Source of the DNA: Phenylobacterium sp.
GTDB taxonomy: Bacteria > Pseudomonadota > Alphaproteobacteria > Caulobacterales > Caulobacteraceae
DNA length: 36,432 nt
Direction: 5' to 3'
Assembly (NCBI RefSeq): GCF_030698145.1
Contig: NZ_JAUYNW010000087.1
Span: forward strand, 1-36,432
Shown: in pieces, positions 9,854-19,582 of the stretch
Position numbering within the stretch: position 1 is the first letter of the stretch
Layout: each line of letters opens with the position of its first letter
The notes under the pieces: generated by a model
Told to the model about the DNA's origin: nothing
What the model saw: the letters and a program-made list of their open reading frames with translations, nothing else
The model's database searches: none
Made by a program: the position numbers and the translations under genes

Positions 9854-10723
9854 ATGAGCGCAGATGGCTTTAATTCCAGCCCTCCCCCAGGCGCGCGCGC
9901 CGACTGGACCATCGATCAGGACTGGGCGGCCTATACGACGGCCGAGCACCAGGTCTGGCTGACCCTCTATGAGCGCCAGTCGAGGCTGCTGCCCGGACGG
10001 GCCTGCGACGCCTTCCTGAACGGCCTGGACGCCCTGGACCTGCATCGCGGCGGGATTCCGGACTTTTCACGCATCAACGAGGAGCTGACCCGGCTCACCG
10101 GCTGGAGCGTGGTCGCGGTCCCGGGCCTGGTCCCCGACGAGGTGTTTTTCGACCACCTGGCCAACCGCCGCTTCCCGGCCGGCCGGTTCATCCGCAAGCC
10201 GGACGAGCTGGACTATCTGGAGGAGCCCGATGTCTTCCACGACGTGTTCGGCCATGTGCCGATGCTCACCGACCCGACCTTCGCCGACTATATGCAGGCC
10301 TATGGCCAGGGCGGCCTGCGGGCGCTGGGGCGAGGCCAACTGCACAATCTGGCGCGGCTCTACTGGTACACAGTGGAGTTCGGCCTGCTGCAGACGCCCG
10401 AGGGACTGCGGATCTACGGCGCGGGCATCGTCTCCAGCCGCGCGGAATCGATCTTCGCCCTCGACGACCCCTCACCCAACCGGCTGGGCTTCGACTTGGA
10501 GCGCGTGATGCGCACGCCCTATCGGATCGACGATTTCCAGCAGGTCTATTTCGTGATCCCATCGCTACAGGCCCTGCTGGACGCCACCCTGCAGGACTTC
10601 GGCCGCCTCTATGAGCGCCTGACGCGGCTGCCGGACATCAGCATCGAGGCGATTGAGCCCAGCGACGAAGTCTTTACTGCGGGAAGTCAGGCCTATGCGA
10701 AAAATGGCGGACGACTAGCGTAA
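9854..10723 (+). CDS. phhA: Phenylalanine 4-monooxygenase
   Basis: A 289-residue bacterial aromatic amino acid hydroxylase that converts phenylalanine to tyrosine with tetrahydropterin, oxygen and Fe(II) in the cytoplasm. The iron facial triad is visible: His129 and His134 in FHDVFGHVP and Glu175 in YWYTVEFGL. The catalytic core runs from about residue 20 to 255. There is no N-terminal ACT regulatory domain, as is normal for bacterial enzymes. The pterin recycling enzyme (PhhB) and the regulator PhhR are not adjacent. The gene probably has its own promoter in the 118-bp gap after hspQ. The C-terminal 30 residues are variable. Confidence 0.96.
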   Translation: MSADGFNSSPPPGARADWTIDQDWAAYTTAEHQVWLTLYERQSRLLPGRACDAFLNGLDALDLHRGGIPDFSRINEELTRLTGWSVVAVPGLVPDEVFFDHLANRRFPAGRFIRKPDELDYLEEPDVFHDVFGHVPMLTDPTFADYMQAYGQGGLRALGRGQLHNLARLYWYTVEFGLLQTPEGLRIYGAGIVSSRAESIFALDDPSPNRLGFDLERVMRTPYRIDDFQQVYFVIPSLQALLDATLQDFGRLYERLTRLPDISIEAIEPSDEVFTAGSQAYAKNGGRLA

Positions 10724-10825
10724 TATTAAAGCTTGTTAGAGAATAATTGGGCTAATAGCCCCTAACCATCAATTCAACTTAACTTCATCGCTTTCGCGTT
10801 TGTTCACGCGGGAATCCGAACCCTC

Positions 10826-10841
10826 GATCAATCGTTTGATC
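10826..10841 (+). promoter_or_regulatory. Hairpin in the leader of the RTX-protein gene
   Basis: GATCAA (10826-10831) and TTGATC (10836-10841) pair around a TCGT loop. The hairpin lies directly before the ribosome-binding stretch GAGAAGGA (10843-10850) and the ATG at 10858. It could affect translation start or mRNA stability, or be an operator. Confidence 0.35.
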
Positions 10842-10857
10842 CGAGAAGGACTTCCCC

Positions 10858-11505
10858 ATGGCTCCCAGATTCAAGCCCGCACAGAATGAGACCGCCACCT
10901 TCGGCCAGCGCGGCGAACACCTGCCGCTCAACGGCGGCAATGGCGGCTGGCGGGTGGACCCGCCGGGCCAGACAGACAATACGCACAGTCATCGCCCCGA
11001 CCTGCCGCCGGGGCTCGCCAAGCGGTTCGAGACCCCCACGGGCGAAACCGCCCCCGGCGGCACGGATGGCCCCGACAGTCTGCAGGGCGGCGTGGGCGGC
11101 GACAGCCTGAGCGGCGGCGGTGGAGCTGACACCCTCACCGGCGGCGGCGGGGCCGACACGCTGTCGGGCGGCGCTGGGGCCGACCTCTTCAATATCGAAG
11201 GCATGGCGACCACGCCCGGCGGTCTCGACCAGATCCTCGACTTCACCACCGGCGAAGACCGCCTCTCGTTCGGCGGCCCGGCGGCCACGGAGGACAACGT
11301 CTCCTTCGGCGCGGCCGACAGCTTCGACTCGGCGATGAGCGCGGCCCTGCAGGTGGCGGCCGGCGGCGCGGACTATGTCGCGCTTCAGGTGGGCGCGGAC
11401 CTGATCGTCTTCGCCAACACCGACGGCGACCCGACCAACTTCGAGGCCGCCGTCGTCCTGGTCGGACGAGGCCTCAGCGATATCGCCCTTGGCGACTTCG
11501 CCTAG
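10858..11505 (+). CDS. Small RTX calcium-binding protein, probably type I secreted
   Basis: A 215-residue acidic, glycine-rich protein. Residues 68-111 carry four to five imperfect GGxGxDxLx nonapeptides (for example GGGGADTLTGGGGADTLSGG) that form a calcium-binding beta-roll. The last 100 residues (FDSAMSAALQV, VALQVGADLIVFANTDGD, LSDIALGDFA) resemble the C-terminal block of serralysin-type RTX proteins that carries the uncleaved type I secretion signal. The first 65 residues are disordered and proline/histidine-rich, with no catalytic domain. There is no N-terminal signal peptide, and no ABC/HlyD/TolC genes are nearby, so export would depend on a system encoded elsewhere. A GAGAAGGA ribosome site precedes the ATG. 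Confidence 0.8.
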   Translation: MAPRFKPAQNETATFGQRGEHLPLNGGNGGWRVDPPGQTDNTHSHRPDLPPGLAKRFETPTGETAPGGTDGPDSLQGGVGGDSLSGGGGADTLTGGGGADTLSGGAGADLFNIEGMATTPGGLDQILDFTTGEDRLSFGGPAATEDNVSFGAADSFDSAMSAALQVAAGGADYVALQVGADLIVFANTDGDPTNFEAAVVLVGRGLSDIALGDFA

Positions 11506-11512
11506 ACCGGCG

Positions 11513-11890
11513 CTAGCCGCCTGTTCTCGCCCGCTGCTGCAGGGTCTGGATGCCCTGGCGCACCTTGGCCCGCTGCTCGGGCGAGAACACGCGATAGCGC
11601 TGGGTCTTCGCGCCCGAGGCGGCGGTGATGTCGGCCTGGGTGACAAAAATGTAGCGACCCTGGAAGCCGCCGGTGACATCCACGCCGCTACGCAGATGCA
11701 GCGCCTCCAGGGTGACCGCGCAGGACTCCAGGTTGCTCACCCCCGGCGCGAGGGGCCGGAACTCCGGCTTGCCGTGGGAGCCACGTTCGGCCAGCCGCCA
11801 GCAGACGCCCGCCGTGCCGGGCACGGTCAGGGGCTTATCGCAGGCGGCCAGGGTCCCGAAGGCCGCCAGTCCGATCAGAAACCCACGCAT
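11513..11890 (-). CDS. Putative lipoprotein downstream of tamB
   Basis: From the ATG at 11890 this encodes 125 residues with a lipoprotein signal: MRGFLIGLAAFGTLAAC, a hydrophobic stretch followed by the lipobox LAAC (Cys17), with Asp at +2. In E. coli an Asp at that position retains lipoproteins in the inner membrane; whether this holds here is uncertain. The mature part contains two more cysteines and a strand-rich centre but no family I recognise. A longer frame from 11995 overlaps tamB and lacks the signal, so I rejected it. It starts 14 bp after the tamB stop on the same strand, so it probably belongs to the tamA-tamB operon and may be an envelope accessory. Confidence 0.75.
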   Translation of the reverse strand: MRGFLIGLAAFGTLAACDKPLTVPGTAGVCWRLAERGSHGKPEFRPLAPGVSNLESCAVTLEALHLRSGVDVTGGFQGRYIFVTQADITAASGAKTQRYRVFSPEQRAKVRQGIQTLQQRARTGG

Positions 11891-11904
11891 CACAGCGACG
11901 TCCT

Positions 11905-14900
11905 TCAATAGTCCTTGCGCCAGCGCACGGCGAGCTTGCCGTCGCCCTGCCCGGCCAGCTTGGAGATGATGGAGAGATTTCGACCGACCCGCCACTCGAC
12001 CTGGGCCGAGGGGCCTTCGCGTCCGCCGCCAGTCAGCTCGAGATAGACGTCCTCGGTCAGGTACTTGCCGCCCGACACCGTCACGCCGGAGGCGTCGCCG
12101 CCCGCCAGGGCCAGGCGGTCGAGACCGGCGAACGTGCGCAGGTTGCCGATCACGTCAAACCCGCCGCCGCCCGCCAGGGACGACAGGGCCGACGCCAGTT
12201 GGGCCGCCTCCAGGGGCGAGAGCTGGGAGGCTGAGCGGCCGAACAGCACCTGTGACAGCACCTCATCGTTGGGCAGGACCGGGGACGAGGTGAGCGTGAT
12301 CTCGGGCTTCGCCGCCGTCCCGCGGATGCGCACCACCGCCGTCAGGGCCGGGTCGTCGCGCGTGGCCGAGAGGTCCAGCCGGATCGCCTGGGGCGAGGTC
12401 GCCAGATAGACCACTCCGCGCTCATCGAACTCGAACCGCTTGCCGGCGAAATCGTACTCGCCGCGGACGACCCGGGCCGTGCCCGACAAGGCCGGGCGGG
12501 CGGTGGTGCCGCCGACATGGGCGTCCAGCGACAGCTCCACGTCCAGGCCGCGACCGCGCAGGAAGACCCGCCGCGGCGCCTTCAGGCTGACATCCAGGGC
12601 GATGGCCGCGCCCTTGCGGACCGCCGGCGCCAGCACGCTGGCCAGGTCAGCGGGCTTGTTGCGTTCGGTCACGTCCATCGCCACCACGCCGGAGGGGGTG
12701 GAGACCTTGGCGGCGACGTCGGCCCGGTCGATGGTCAGGGCGCCGGCCAGCCGCACCTTACCGTCGGCGGCGCGATCGATCACCGCCTGGCCCGAGGCCG
12801 AGCCCGTGGCCTGGTCATTGTCGATCAAGCGGAAACCCTTCAGGTCCAGGCGCAGGGTCGAGGAGCCCTCGCGGAACAGGCTAATCCGGCCCGAGCCTGC
12901 CACCGTCCCGCCGTGGCCGTCGGCCCCGGTGGCCTGGGTCACGTTCACAGCATTGTCGGCGAAGGTCGTGCGCAAGGTGACGTCGCGCAGGGCGAGGCCC
13001 GTGGCGCCGTCGGTGAACTGCCCACGGTCCATCTGCCCGGCCCCGACGGCATTGGGATCGGCGAGTGTGCCCCCCAACGTGCCTTCCAGCCGCACTTGCC
13101 CCGCCAGGGCCCGCTCGCCGCTCATCAGCAGGTCCCAGAGCGGCTTGACCTCGCCCTCCGCGAAGAACCGGCCCCGTATGGGCCGGGTGCGGGCGATGGC
13201 GACGCGAAACGGGCCGGCGCTGGTCTCCGCCGGCAGAACCACATTGGCGTCGGCGCGCAGGCCGTGGGGGCTGGTGGTGTCGAGGTCGAGGCTGAGGGTG
13301 TCGCCGGCCAGCCGCGCCCTCAGCGTGCCGTCGAGGCCCAGGGTGTCGTCGTAGCCGCGCCCGCGGGCGTCGTCGAACCGGGCGTCCAGCGTGCCGTCCA
13401 GCCGCCCGCCGCGGCCGGCCAGCACGAGGGTCGCATCGGCGGTGCCGGTGAGGTCTTCGTTGAGCACGCCCAGGCCCAGCTTCTTGACCTCCGCGCGGAT
13501 GCTGGCGGCGTCGCGCCCCAGCCGGGCGTCGACGTCGATCTGGCCGCCGTCCGAGGCCGCCAGCCGCAGGCGCGCGGTCCGCTCCGCACCGCCGAAGCCG
13601 ATCACGGCGGTCTCGGTGGTCTTCAGGTCGCGGCGGCCGAAGCGGCCCAAGCCGTCGAAGGCCACCTGGTAGCCGGGCTTGGTCTGGGCCAGCACCCCGC
13701 CGCCGTCCAGGGTCCATCGGCCGCTGGTCGCCACGCCGCGAAGCTGGGCGCGATAGGGCAGGCGCTCCAGCGGTCCGTCGGCGGTGATCTCACCGGTCCC
13801 GATGGCGAACCGGGCGCCGGGCAGGACGGCGTCCTTCGCGGTCAGCCGGAGGCTTGCCCGCGGCCCACCGGCAGCGTCGACGATCCGCACCGCGCCGCTG
13901 ATCTGCCCGCTCTCCAGGAAGGCGCCCTTGCCAACGCCGATCTGGAGATCGGCCGCCGACGGCGTCGAGCGGCGCAGGGCCAGCGATCCCTGGGCGGTCA
14001 GCCCCCCGGCGTTGACCGAAAGGTCTGTGAGGTCGACGCCGCCACGTGGGAAGCTGAAGACCGAGCGCGCCGCGGCGGGACCATAACTGCTGGCCGCGGC
14101 TAAGGTCGCGACTCCGCTGGCGCCGTCGGCGCGGCGCATGAAGCTGAGCGTCAGCCGCGCGTCCTTCAGCGGCATCCGCGGCAGGTCGATGGCGTCGAAG
14201 TCGGCCAGCAGGTCGGCCCGGGGACTGGTCAGCGACCCGGTGATTGCGCCCGAGCCCCTGGCCTTGCCCGTGATCTCCATGGGCCCCGCACGGAAGGGAC
14301 CGGTGGCCGACCAGTCGAGCTTGAAGCGCAGGGCGCCGTCGGCATCGAGCACACCGGCGGTGGCGGCCTTCAGCGCCGCGCCCTCGAGGTCGGCCTGGGA
14401 GACGGAGACTTTGCGGCCATCGATATTGCCGCGCGCCTGCAGGCGAGGCGCAGCGCCCAACAGCCGGTCCAGTTCGCCGAAACCGCTGGCAAACCGCGCG
14501 CCCTGGGCCTCCAGCGACAGGGTCCAGGGCTTGCCCGGTCCGCCTTGGTTCGCGCTCCAATCCGCGGCCAGAGCGCCTGAGGCGCCGGCCCGCGCAGCGG
14601 CGAGGTTGGAGAACTGCGCCTTGCCCTTGAAGTTCAGCCCACCCACCAGGCCTCGCCCGCCGCTGGCCTGGACCTTTAGCCCGACGCCGATGGCGTCCAG
14701 CTCGCGCAGCAGCAGGCGGCCATCCGCCAGCCGCGCGCCGTCGAAGGCCGCCGTGGGTCGACCGCCCAGCAGGGCCGCGGCCAGGCCGGTCCCGCGCCCA
14801 CCGGTCCCCGAGATCTGCGCCTTGACCGCCAGCACCCCGCCGCGCCGGGTCAGCTCCACCGGCCCCGCGACCCGGTCCAGCCCATAGCCGCCCAACTTCA

Positions 14901-16095
14901 GCTGCGCGACCTCGGCGACGCCGACGAACCGCAGATCGTCCAGATCGCCCTTGAGGCGGCCCACGACCCGACCCGCGCCCATCGACGGCCCGCCCGTCAC
15001 CTTGGTGACCTCCCGCGCGGTGGCGACCACCGCCAGGCCGTCCAGACCCAGCCGACGTTCGCCCAGATTGCCAAGTCCGCGCGCATCCAGGGTGAGATTG
15101 GCCGAACTGGCCCGCGCCTTCAGATCGTAGAGCGATCCCTGAGCCTCGCGTCCCGTGATCGAGAACACCACCTCGGGCCCAAGCCGCGCGACCAGGGGCT
15201 GGGTCAGGCGCGAGGCGTCCAGGCGCACGCGGCCCCGCGCCGATCCGCCCTTGGCGTTCCAGGCGCCCGACGCCTCCAGGGGCTTGGCGCCGCCAGCGAT
15301 GGCGACCGCGGTGAACCGACCGCTGGAATCCTTCCCGTCGGCCCGCGCCTTCAGGGCGAAGGGCTGGTCGGCCGGCAGGCCCAGGCTGCCCGCCAGGGCG
15401 CCGCCCCGGGCCTCCAGGGCGTCGGCGGCCAGCAGTAGCGGCCGCCCGCCGCCGAAATCGAACTGCGCGTCGAGATGGTCGCCGCGATGCAGGACGCTGT
15501 CGGCGGCGACCTTGCCCTTCTGGCCGCCGTTCGCGCGCTGGACGTCGAGGCTCATCACCACGTCGTAGACGCCGCGGCGATAGCTGAAGGCCGGAGTCAT
15601 CTCGACGCGCGTGCGAACCTCGTCGAGCTTGATTGAAATCGGCAGGCCGCGGGACTTCTCCTTCAGCGCCAAGGTCGGGCGGCGCAGCAGGGTCAGCCGC
15701 TCGGCCACGATCCTGTCGGCGTCAAGCCGGCGTCGCAGGAGTTGGCCATAGCGCCATGAGATGGCGACATTCCTCGCCTCCAGCCAGACACCCTTCTCAT
15801 CGCTGACGGTCAGGCGGCGGATCGTGAAGTCGCTCCAGACGTCGCCGCCCAGGCCCTCGATCCTCAGCTTGCCGAACCGCCCCAGCTTCAGGCCGCTGGC
15901 GCGCGCCTCGATCAGCAGCCGCCCCTGGGGCAGCAGCACGCCGTAACGGGTGGTTAGGAGCACGGCCGATACCAGCAGGAAGGCCGTCGCACATATGCCG
16001 ACAATGACCTTGGGCAAGGTCGAGCCCCTGGCCGCCTTGACGACCTCCTGGGCGACCGCCTCGACGGCGTCGGCGGGGGTTTCAGGCGCGCTCAA
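11905..16095 (-). CDS. tamB: Translocation and assembly module subunit TamB
   Basis: A 1396-residue AsmA-like envelope protein. An N-terminal transmembrane anchor (about residues 31-52, VIVGICATAFLLVSAVLLTT) leads into a very long repetitive beta-strand region that forms a hydrophobic groove across the periplasm. The C-terminal DUF490/TamB domain covers roughly the last 350 residues (DVELSLDAHVGGT, then GEYDFAGKRFEFDERGVVYL, then EVLSQVLFGRSASQLSPLEAAQLA) and ends KLAVRWRKDY. TamB works with TamA in outer-membrane protein insertion and, per more recent work on the family, in phospholipid transport to the outer membrane. Its start overlaps the tamA stop by 4 bp. Length and domain order are normal for alphaproteobacteria. 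Confidence 0.95.
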   Translation of the reverse strand: MSAPETPADAVEAVAQEVVKAARGSTLPKVIVGICATAFLLVSAVLLTTRYGVLLPQGRLLIEARASGLKLGRFGKLRIEGLGGDVWSDFTIRRLTVSDEKGVWLEARNVAISWRYGQLLRRRLDADRIVAERLTLLRRPTLALKEKSRGLPISIKLDEVRTRVEMTPAFSYRRGVYDVVMSLDVQRANGGQKGKVAADSVLHRGDHLDAQFDFGGGRPLLLAADALEARGGALAGSLGLPADQPFALKARADGKDSSGRFTAVAIAGGAKPLEASGAWNAKGGSARGRVRLDASRLTQPLVARLGPEVVFSITGREAQGSLYDLKARASSANLTLDARGLGNLGERRLGLDGLAVVATAREVTKVTGGPSMGAGRVVGRLKGDLDDLRFVGVAEVAQLKLGGYGLDRVAGPVELTRRGGVLAVKAQISGTGGRGTGLAAALLGGRPTAAFDGARLADGRLLLRELDAIGVGLKVQASGGRGLVGGLNFKGKAQFSNLAAARAGASGALAADWSANQGGPGKPWTLSLEAQGARFASGFGELDRLLGAAPRLQARGNIDGRKVSVSQADLEGAALKAATAGVLDADGALRFKLDWSATGPFRAGPMEITGKARGSGAITGSLTSPRADLLADFDAIDLPRMPLKDARLTLSFMRRADGASGVATLAAASSYGPAAARSVFSFPRGGVDLTDLSVNAGGLTAQGSLALRRSTPSAADLQIGVGKGAFLESGQISGAVRIVDAAGGPRASLRLTAKDAVLPGARFAIGTGEITADGPLERLPYRAQLRGVATSGRWTLDGGGVLAQTKPGYQVAFDGLGRFGRRDLKTTETAVIGFGGAERTARLRLAASDGGQIDVDARLGRDAASIRAEVKKLGLGVLNEDLTGTADATLVLAGRGGRLDGTLDARFDDARGRGYDDTLGLDGTLRARLAGDTLSLDLDTTSPHGLRADANVVLPAETSAGPFRVAIARTRPIRGRFFAEGEVKPLWDLLMSGERALAGQVRLEGTLGGTLADPNAVGAGQMDRGQFTDGATGLALRDVTLRTTFADNAVNVTQATGADGHGGTVAGSGRISLFREGSSTLRLDLKGFRLIDNDQATGSASGQAVIDRAADGKVRLAGALTIDRADVAAKVSTPSGVVAMDVTERNKPADLASVLAPAVRKGAAIALDVSLKAPRRVFLRGRGLDVELSLDAHVGGTTARPALSGTARVVRGEYDFAGKRFEFDERGVVYLATSPQAIRLDLSATRDDPALTAVVRIRGTAAKPEITLTSSPVLPNDEVLSQVLFGRSASQLSPLEAAQLASALSSLAGGGGFDVIGNLRTFAGLDRLALAGGDASGVTVSGGKYLTEDVYLELTGGGREGPSAQVEWRVGRNLSIISKLAGQGDGKLAVRWRKDY

Positions 16096-17867
16096 AAGCT
16101 CTGCCCGATGCTGAGATAGACCTGGAACGCGGAATCGCCCTTGCGCTTGTCCAGCGGGATGGCGATGTCGGCACGGATCGGCCCGAAGCCCAGGTCGTAG
16201 CGGACGCCGATCCCGACGCCGGCGCTGAAGTCCTTGCCGGTGGGGATCTGGTCTGTGCCAACCGCCCCGCCGTCGACGAAGGCGACCACGCCCCAGCGGT
16301 GGCCGATCTTCTGACGGACCTCGAAGGAGGCCTCAAGGACCGAGGCGCCGCCTTGCGGGGTGTTGTCGGCCAGGCGTGGTCCGATGGCCTGATAGGCGTA
16401 GCCGCGCACCGAGCCGCCGCCGCCGGCGAAGAACCGCCGCGGAGCCGGGACCTCGGGAACCGAGCCGCCGACCATGGCGCCGACCTTGACCCGGCCGGCC
16501 AGCACCGTCCGGGCGCGGTCGCCGAACGGCATGTACAGCGAGCCCTGGGTCTGGACCTTCAGGTACGGCAGGCTCTCGTCGCCAGCGATGTAGGTCGGCT
16601 CGGCCCGCACCTCCAGGCGCCAGCCCCGCTTGGGGTCGAGCGGATCGTCGGATCGATCCAGAGAGGCCGCGGCCAGGCCCGCCACGGTTAGCAATTCGCG
16701 GCCGAGCGGGGTCAGCAGCTTGGTTTGTTTCTCGTCGGTCTCGCTGTAGTCCAGTGAGGCGCCGACCGTGACGTAGGAAGTCTTGCCGAACCGCCGCTGC
16801 ACGTCGGCGCGGACGCCCAACCCGGTCTCGTCATAGGCGTCGGTCTTGACGTCATAGGCCGCCGCAGCGGCCTTAAGGGTCTGTTGGGCGCGCCGCCAGT
16901 GCGGCAGGGTCGCCTCGGCGCCCAGGCGACTGTCGATGTCGGATGCCCGGGCGAAAAACGACAGGGTGTCGGCCCGGCCCAGCATGTTGTAGCGGGTCCA
17001 GCGCGCGTCGACCCCGATCCCTTCGCTGGTCGAATAGCTTGCGCCTAGCTCGATGGTGCGCGGAGCCCGGTCGGCCAGGCTGACCACCACCGGGCGCAGG
17101 CCCTCGGGCGTGGTCTTGTCGGGCGGGGCCAGGGCGACGGTCACCGAGTCGTAGACCCCTGTGTCGAGCAGCCGCCGTTCCAGTTCGCCGACGTCCTCCG
17201 GATCGTAGACCTCGCCGGCGCGCCAGGGCGCCATGCGGTTCAGCCACGCGCGCCGCGTCCGCTCGCCGCCCATCACCTCCAAGCCATTCAGGCGCACCAG
17301 CGGCCCGGCCACGATGTGGAAGGTGGGGCGCACGGTCTTGTCGGCATGGTCGACGATCACCTCACGCGGCGCGGGCGCCACATCGGCATAGCCGCGCTTC
17401 TGGGTGGCCGCCACGATGCGGCCCTCGGCGCCGATCACGTCGGCCGCGCGTCCGGGCTGTCCGGTCGCCAGGCCCATCACCGCCTCGCCCGCGGCCTGGA
17501 CCTCGGCCAGCGGCGGGGCGTCGCCCCAGGCTATGGTCGGTTCAGCGATCGCGAAGCGTGTGCCGGGGGTGACCCGGACCAGGGCGGCCGGCGGATCGCC
17601 CTCTCCCACGTCGGGCTCGACCTCATAGGCGTAGTAGCCTTCGGAGCGCAGGACGGCGATGGCGTTGTCGCCAGCTTCGCGGGCACGCCGGCGGGCCTCG
17701 AAACGATTGCCGATCGGCTTGTCGGTCTCGCCGATGGCGCGCGCGATCACGTCGCGCAGATCGCCTGTCAGTTCGCCTTCGATGGCTGCACGCGGCGTCT
17801 CGGCGCGAGCCGCGCCAAACGCACACAAGGCCGCCGAGGCTGCGAATGCGACGACCAATCGCGCCAC
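16092..17867 (-). CDS. tamA: Outer-membrane translocation and assembly module protein TamA
   Basis: A 591-residue Omp85-family protein. The signal peptide is about residues 1-22 (ending in GAARA before ETPRA). POTRA-like domains span roughly 25-260, including a segment with GYYAYEVEPDVGEGD. A 16-strand beta-barrel follows from about 265. The conserved loop-6 motif appears as GGGGSVRGYAY, and the protein ends in IGQSF with the terminal Phe recognised by the BAM complex. The start is a GTG at 17867, with AGAGGAAA upstream. It is the first gene of tamA-tamB-lipoprotein and diverges from the ATP-grasp operon across a gap of about 205 bp. Confidence 0.95.
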   Translation of the reverse strand: MARLVVAFAASAALCAFGAARAETPRAAIEGELTGDLRDVIARAIGETDKPIGNRFEARRRAREAGDNAIAVLRSEGYYAYEVEPDVGEGDPPAALVRVTPGTRFAIAEPTIAWGDAPPLAEVQAAGEAVMGLATGQPGRAADVIGAEGRIVAATQKRGYADVAPAPREVIVDHADKTVRPTFHIVAGPLVRLNGLEVMGGERTRRAWLNRMAPWRAGEVYDPEDVGELERRLLDTGVYDSVTVALAPPDKTTPEGLRPVVVSLADRAPRTIELGASYSTSEGIGVDARWTRYNMLGRADTLSFFARASDIDSRLGAEATLPHWRRAQQTLKAAAAAYDVKTDAYDETGLGVRADVQRRFGKTSYVTVGASLDYSETDEKQTKLLTPLGRELLTVAGLAAASLDRSDDPLDPKRGWRLEVRAEPTYIAGDESLPYLKVQTQGSLYMPFGDRARTVLAGRVKVGAMVGGSVPEVPAPRRFFAGGGGSVRGYAYQAIGPRLADNTPQGGASVLEASFEVRQKIGHRWGVVAFVDGGAVGTDQIPTGKDFSAGVGIGVRYDLGFGPIRADIAIPLDKRKGDSAFQVYLSIGQSF

Positions 17868-18073
17868 GCCAAAACTTTCCTCTCGCGCCCCTATCGTCCT
17901 CTATCCCGCGTTGCCTCGCGATGTCACCACACCAAGCCGCTCAAGTCGCTTTCCTGTCCGGCGGAAACTTGCCCAAATGCTGGGCAGCCGCGCCACAGAG
18001 GCTCGCCGATTCCGAAAAGCCGCCCTTTTCCCGGGTGCGGTTCTTAAGGTCGGAGAGGGACGCGGAGGACCAA

Positions 18074-19582
18074 GTGGTGGAGTACGGCGTGGCGACGGCC
18101 CACAGTTCTGAAGACACGGCGCGGGCGCCGGCTGTCGGGCCGACAGCCTCGCTCGACGTCCCCTATGACGAGATGCTGACCGCGCGCGGCCTGGTGCGAC
18201 CGCATTACGCCGCCCTCGACGCGCGCATCGCCACCCTGGCGGCGGCCGACATGGCCGAGCGCCAGCGGGTGTTGGAACGCTATTTCCTGCTGCAGGGCAT
18301 CACCTTCACCGTCTATGGCGGCGAGAGCTCCACCGAGCGGATCATTCCCACCGACCTGCTGCCGCGGATCATTCCTGCCGAGGAGTGGGCGACGATCGAG
18401 ACCGGCCTCACTCAGCGCCTGAAGGCGCTGAACATGTTCCTGGCCGACATCTATGGCGAACAGCAGATCCTGATGGACGGGGTTGTGCCCCGCGAACTGG
18501 TGCTGAGCGCGCCCTCCTATCGCCGGGAGATGCAGAACCTGTTCGTGCCGCACCAGGCCTACGCCAATGTCTGCGGCTCGGACCTGATCCGCCAGACCGA
18601 CGGCGCCTTCGCGGTGCTGGAGGACAATCTGCGGGTCCCGTCCGGCGTCTCCTACATGCTGGCCAACCGCGAGGCCTCGCGCCGGACCTTCCCGGGCACC
18701 TTCCGCGCGGCCAATGTGCGCGCCATCGACCGCTATCCCGACCTGTTGCTGGCGACGCTCAAGAGCATGGCGGCCGACTGGCGGCCCAATCCCCAGGTCG
18801 CGTTGCTGACGCCGGGGGTCTACAACTCGGCCTATTACGAGCACGCCTATCTGGCGCGGCTGATGGGCTGCCCCCTGGTCGAGGGCCGCGATCTCGTGGT
18901 CCACGACAACATGGTCTACATGCGAACCACCACCGGCCTGCGGCGGATCGACGTGATCTATCGCCGGGTGGACGACGACTTCATCGACCCCCTCACCTTC
19001 CGTCGCGATTCCGGTCTGGGCGTCGCGGGCCTGTTCAACGCCTACCGCGCCGGCAATGTGGTGATCTGCAACGCGCCGGGCACCGGGGTCGCCGACGACA
19101 AGGCGGTCTACGCCTACGTCCCGGCCATCATCCGCTACTATCTGGGCGAGGATGCCATCCTGCCCAATATCGAGACCTACCTCTGCCGCGAAGCGGCCCA
19201 ACTCAGCCACGTCCTGGCCAATCTGGACAAGCTTGTGGTCAAGGCGGTCGGCGCCTCGGGCGGCTACGGCATGTTGATCGGGCCCCACGCCAGCAAGCAG
19301 GAGCGAGCCGATTTCGGCGAGGCGATCAAGGCCGATCCGGACAACTACATCGCTCAGCCGACCATCCAGCTCTCCACCGCGCCCTGCTTGGTCGATGGGG
19401 CCATCGAACCGCGTCACGTCGACCTGCGTCCCTTCATCCTGTCGGGCGAGAAGATCGTGGTGACGCCCGGCGCTCTGACCCGCGTGGCCCTGCGCAAGGG
19501 CTCCCTAGTGGTCAATTCCAGCCAGGGCGGCGGGTCGAAGGACACCTGGGTGCTGGCGGACGGCAAGGAGGCCCAGCCATGA
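18074..19582 (+). CDS. Circularly permuted ATP-grasp protein (peptide-ligase-like)
   Basis: A 502-residue member of the COG2308/DUF404-DUF407 ATP-grasp family, related to glutathionylspermidine synthase-type C-N ligases and proposed to build an amide or peptide bond using ATP. Landmarks are GGESSTERIIPTDLLPRII near residue 80, GSDLIRQTDGAFAVLEDNLRVPSG near 170 and LVVKAVGASGGYGMLIGPHAS near 390, the permuted nucleotide-binding loop. I chose the GTG at 18074 because GGAGGA (18064-18069) sits 4 nt upstream; the frame is open further 5' but that part is not protein-like. It is the first gene of an ATP-grasp, alpha-E, transglutaminase operon and its stop overlaps a 13-codon mini-ORF (ATGA). The true substrate of this family is not established. 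Confidence 0.9.
   Translation: MVEYGVATAHSSEDTARAPAVGPTASLDVPYDEMLTARGLVRPHYAALDARIATLAAADMAERQRVLERYFLLQGITFTVYGGESSTERIIPTDLLPRIIPAEEWATIETGLTQRLKALNMFLADIYGEQQILMDGVVPRELVLSAPSYRREMQNLFVPHQAYANVCGSDLIRQTDGAFAVLEDNLRVPSGVSYMLANREASRRTFPGTFRAANVRAIDRYPDLLLATLKSMAADWRPNPQVALLTPGVYNSAYYEHAYLARLMGCPLVEGRDLVVHDNMVYMRTTTGLRRIDVIYRRVDDDFIDPLTFRRDSGLGVAGLFNAYRAGNVVICNAPGTGVADDKAVYAYVPAIIRYYLGEDAILPNIETYLCREAAQLSHVLANLDKLVVKAVGASGGYGMLIGPHASKQERADFGEAIKADPDNYIAQPTIQLSTAPCLVDGAIEPRHVDLRPFILSGEKIVVTPGALTRVALRKGSLVVNSSQGGGSKDTWVLADGKEAQP

Noticed and set aside
10749..10761. GGGCT-AAT-AGCCC hairpin as a terminator of phhA
   Set aside because: Only 5 bp of stem and no T-run; too weak to call.
12517..14103. 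Plus-strand 528-codon frame opposite tamB
   Set aside because: Antisense shadow of the low-complexity TamB beta region.
18044..19417. Minus-strand 457-codon frame opposite the ATP-grasp gene
   Set aside because: Antisense shadow; no ribosome site and biased composition.
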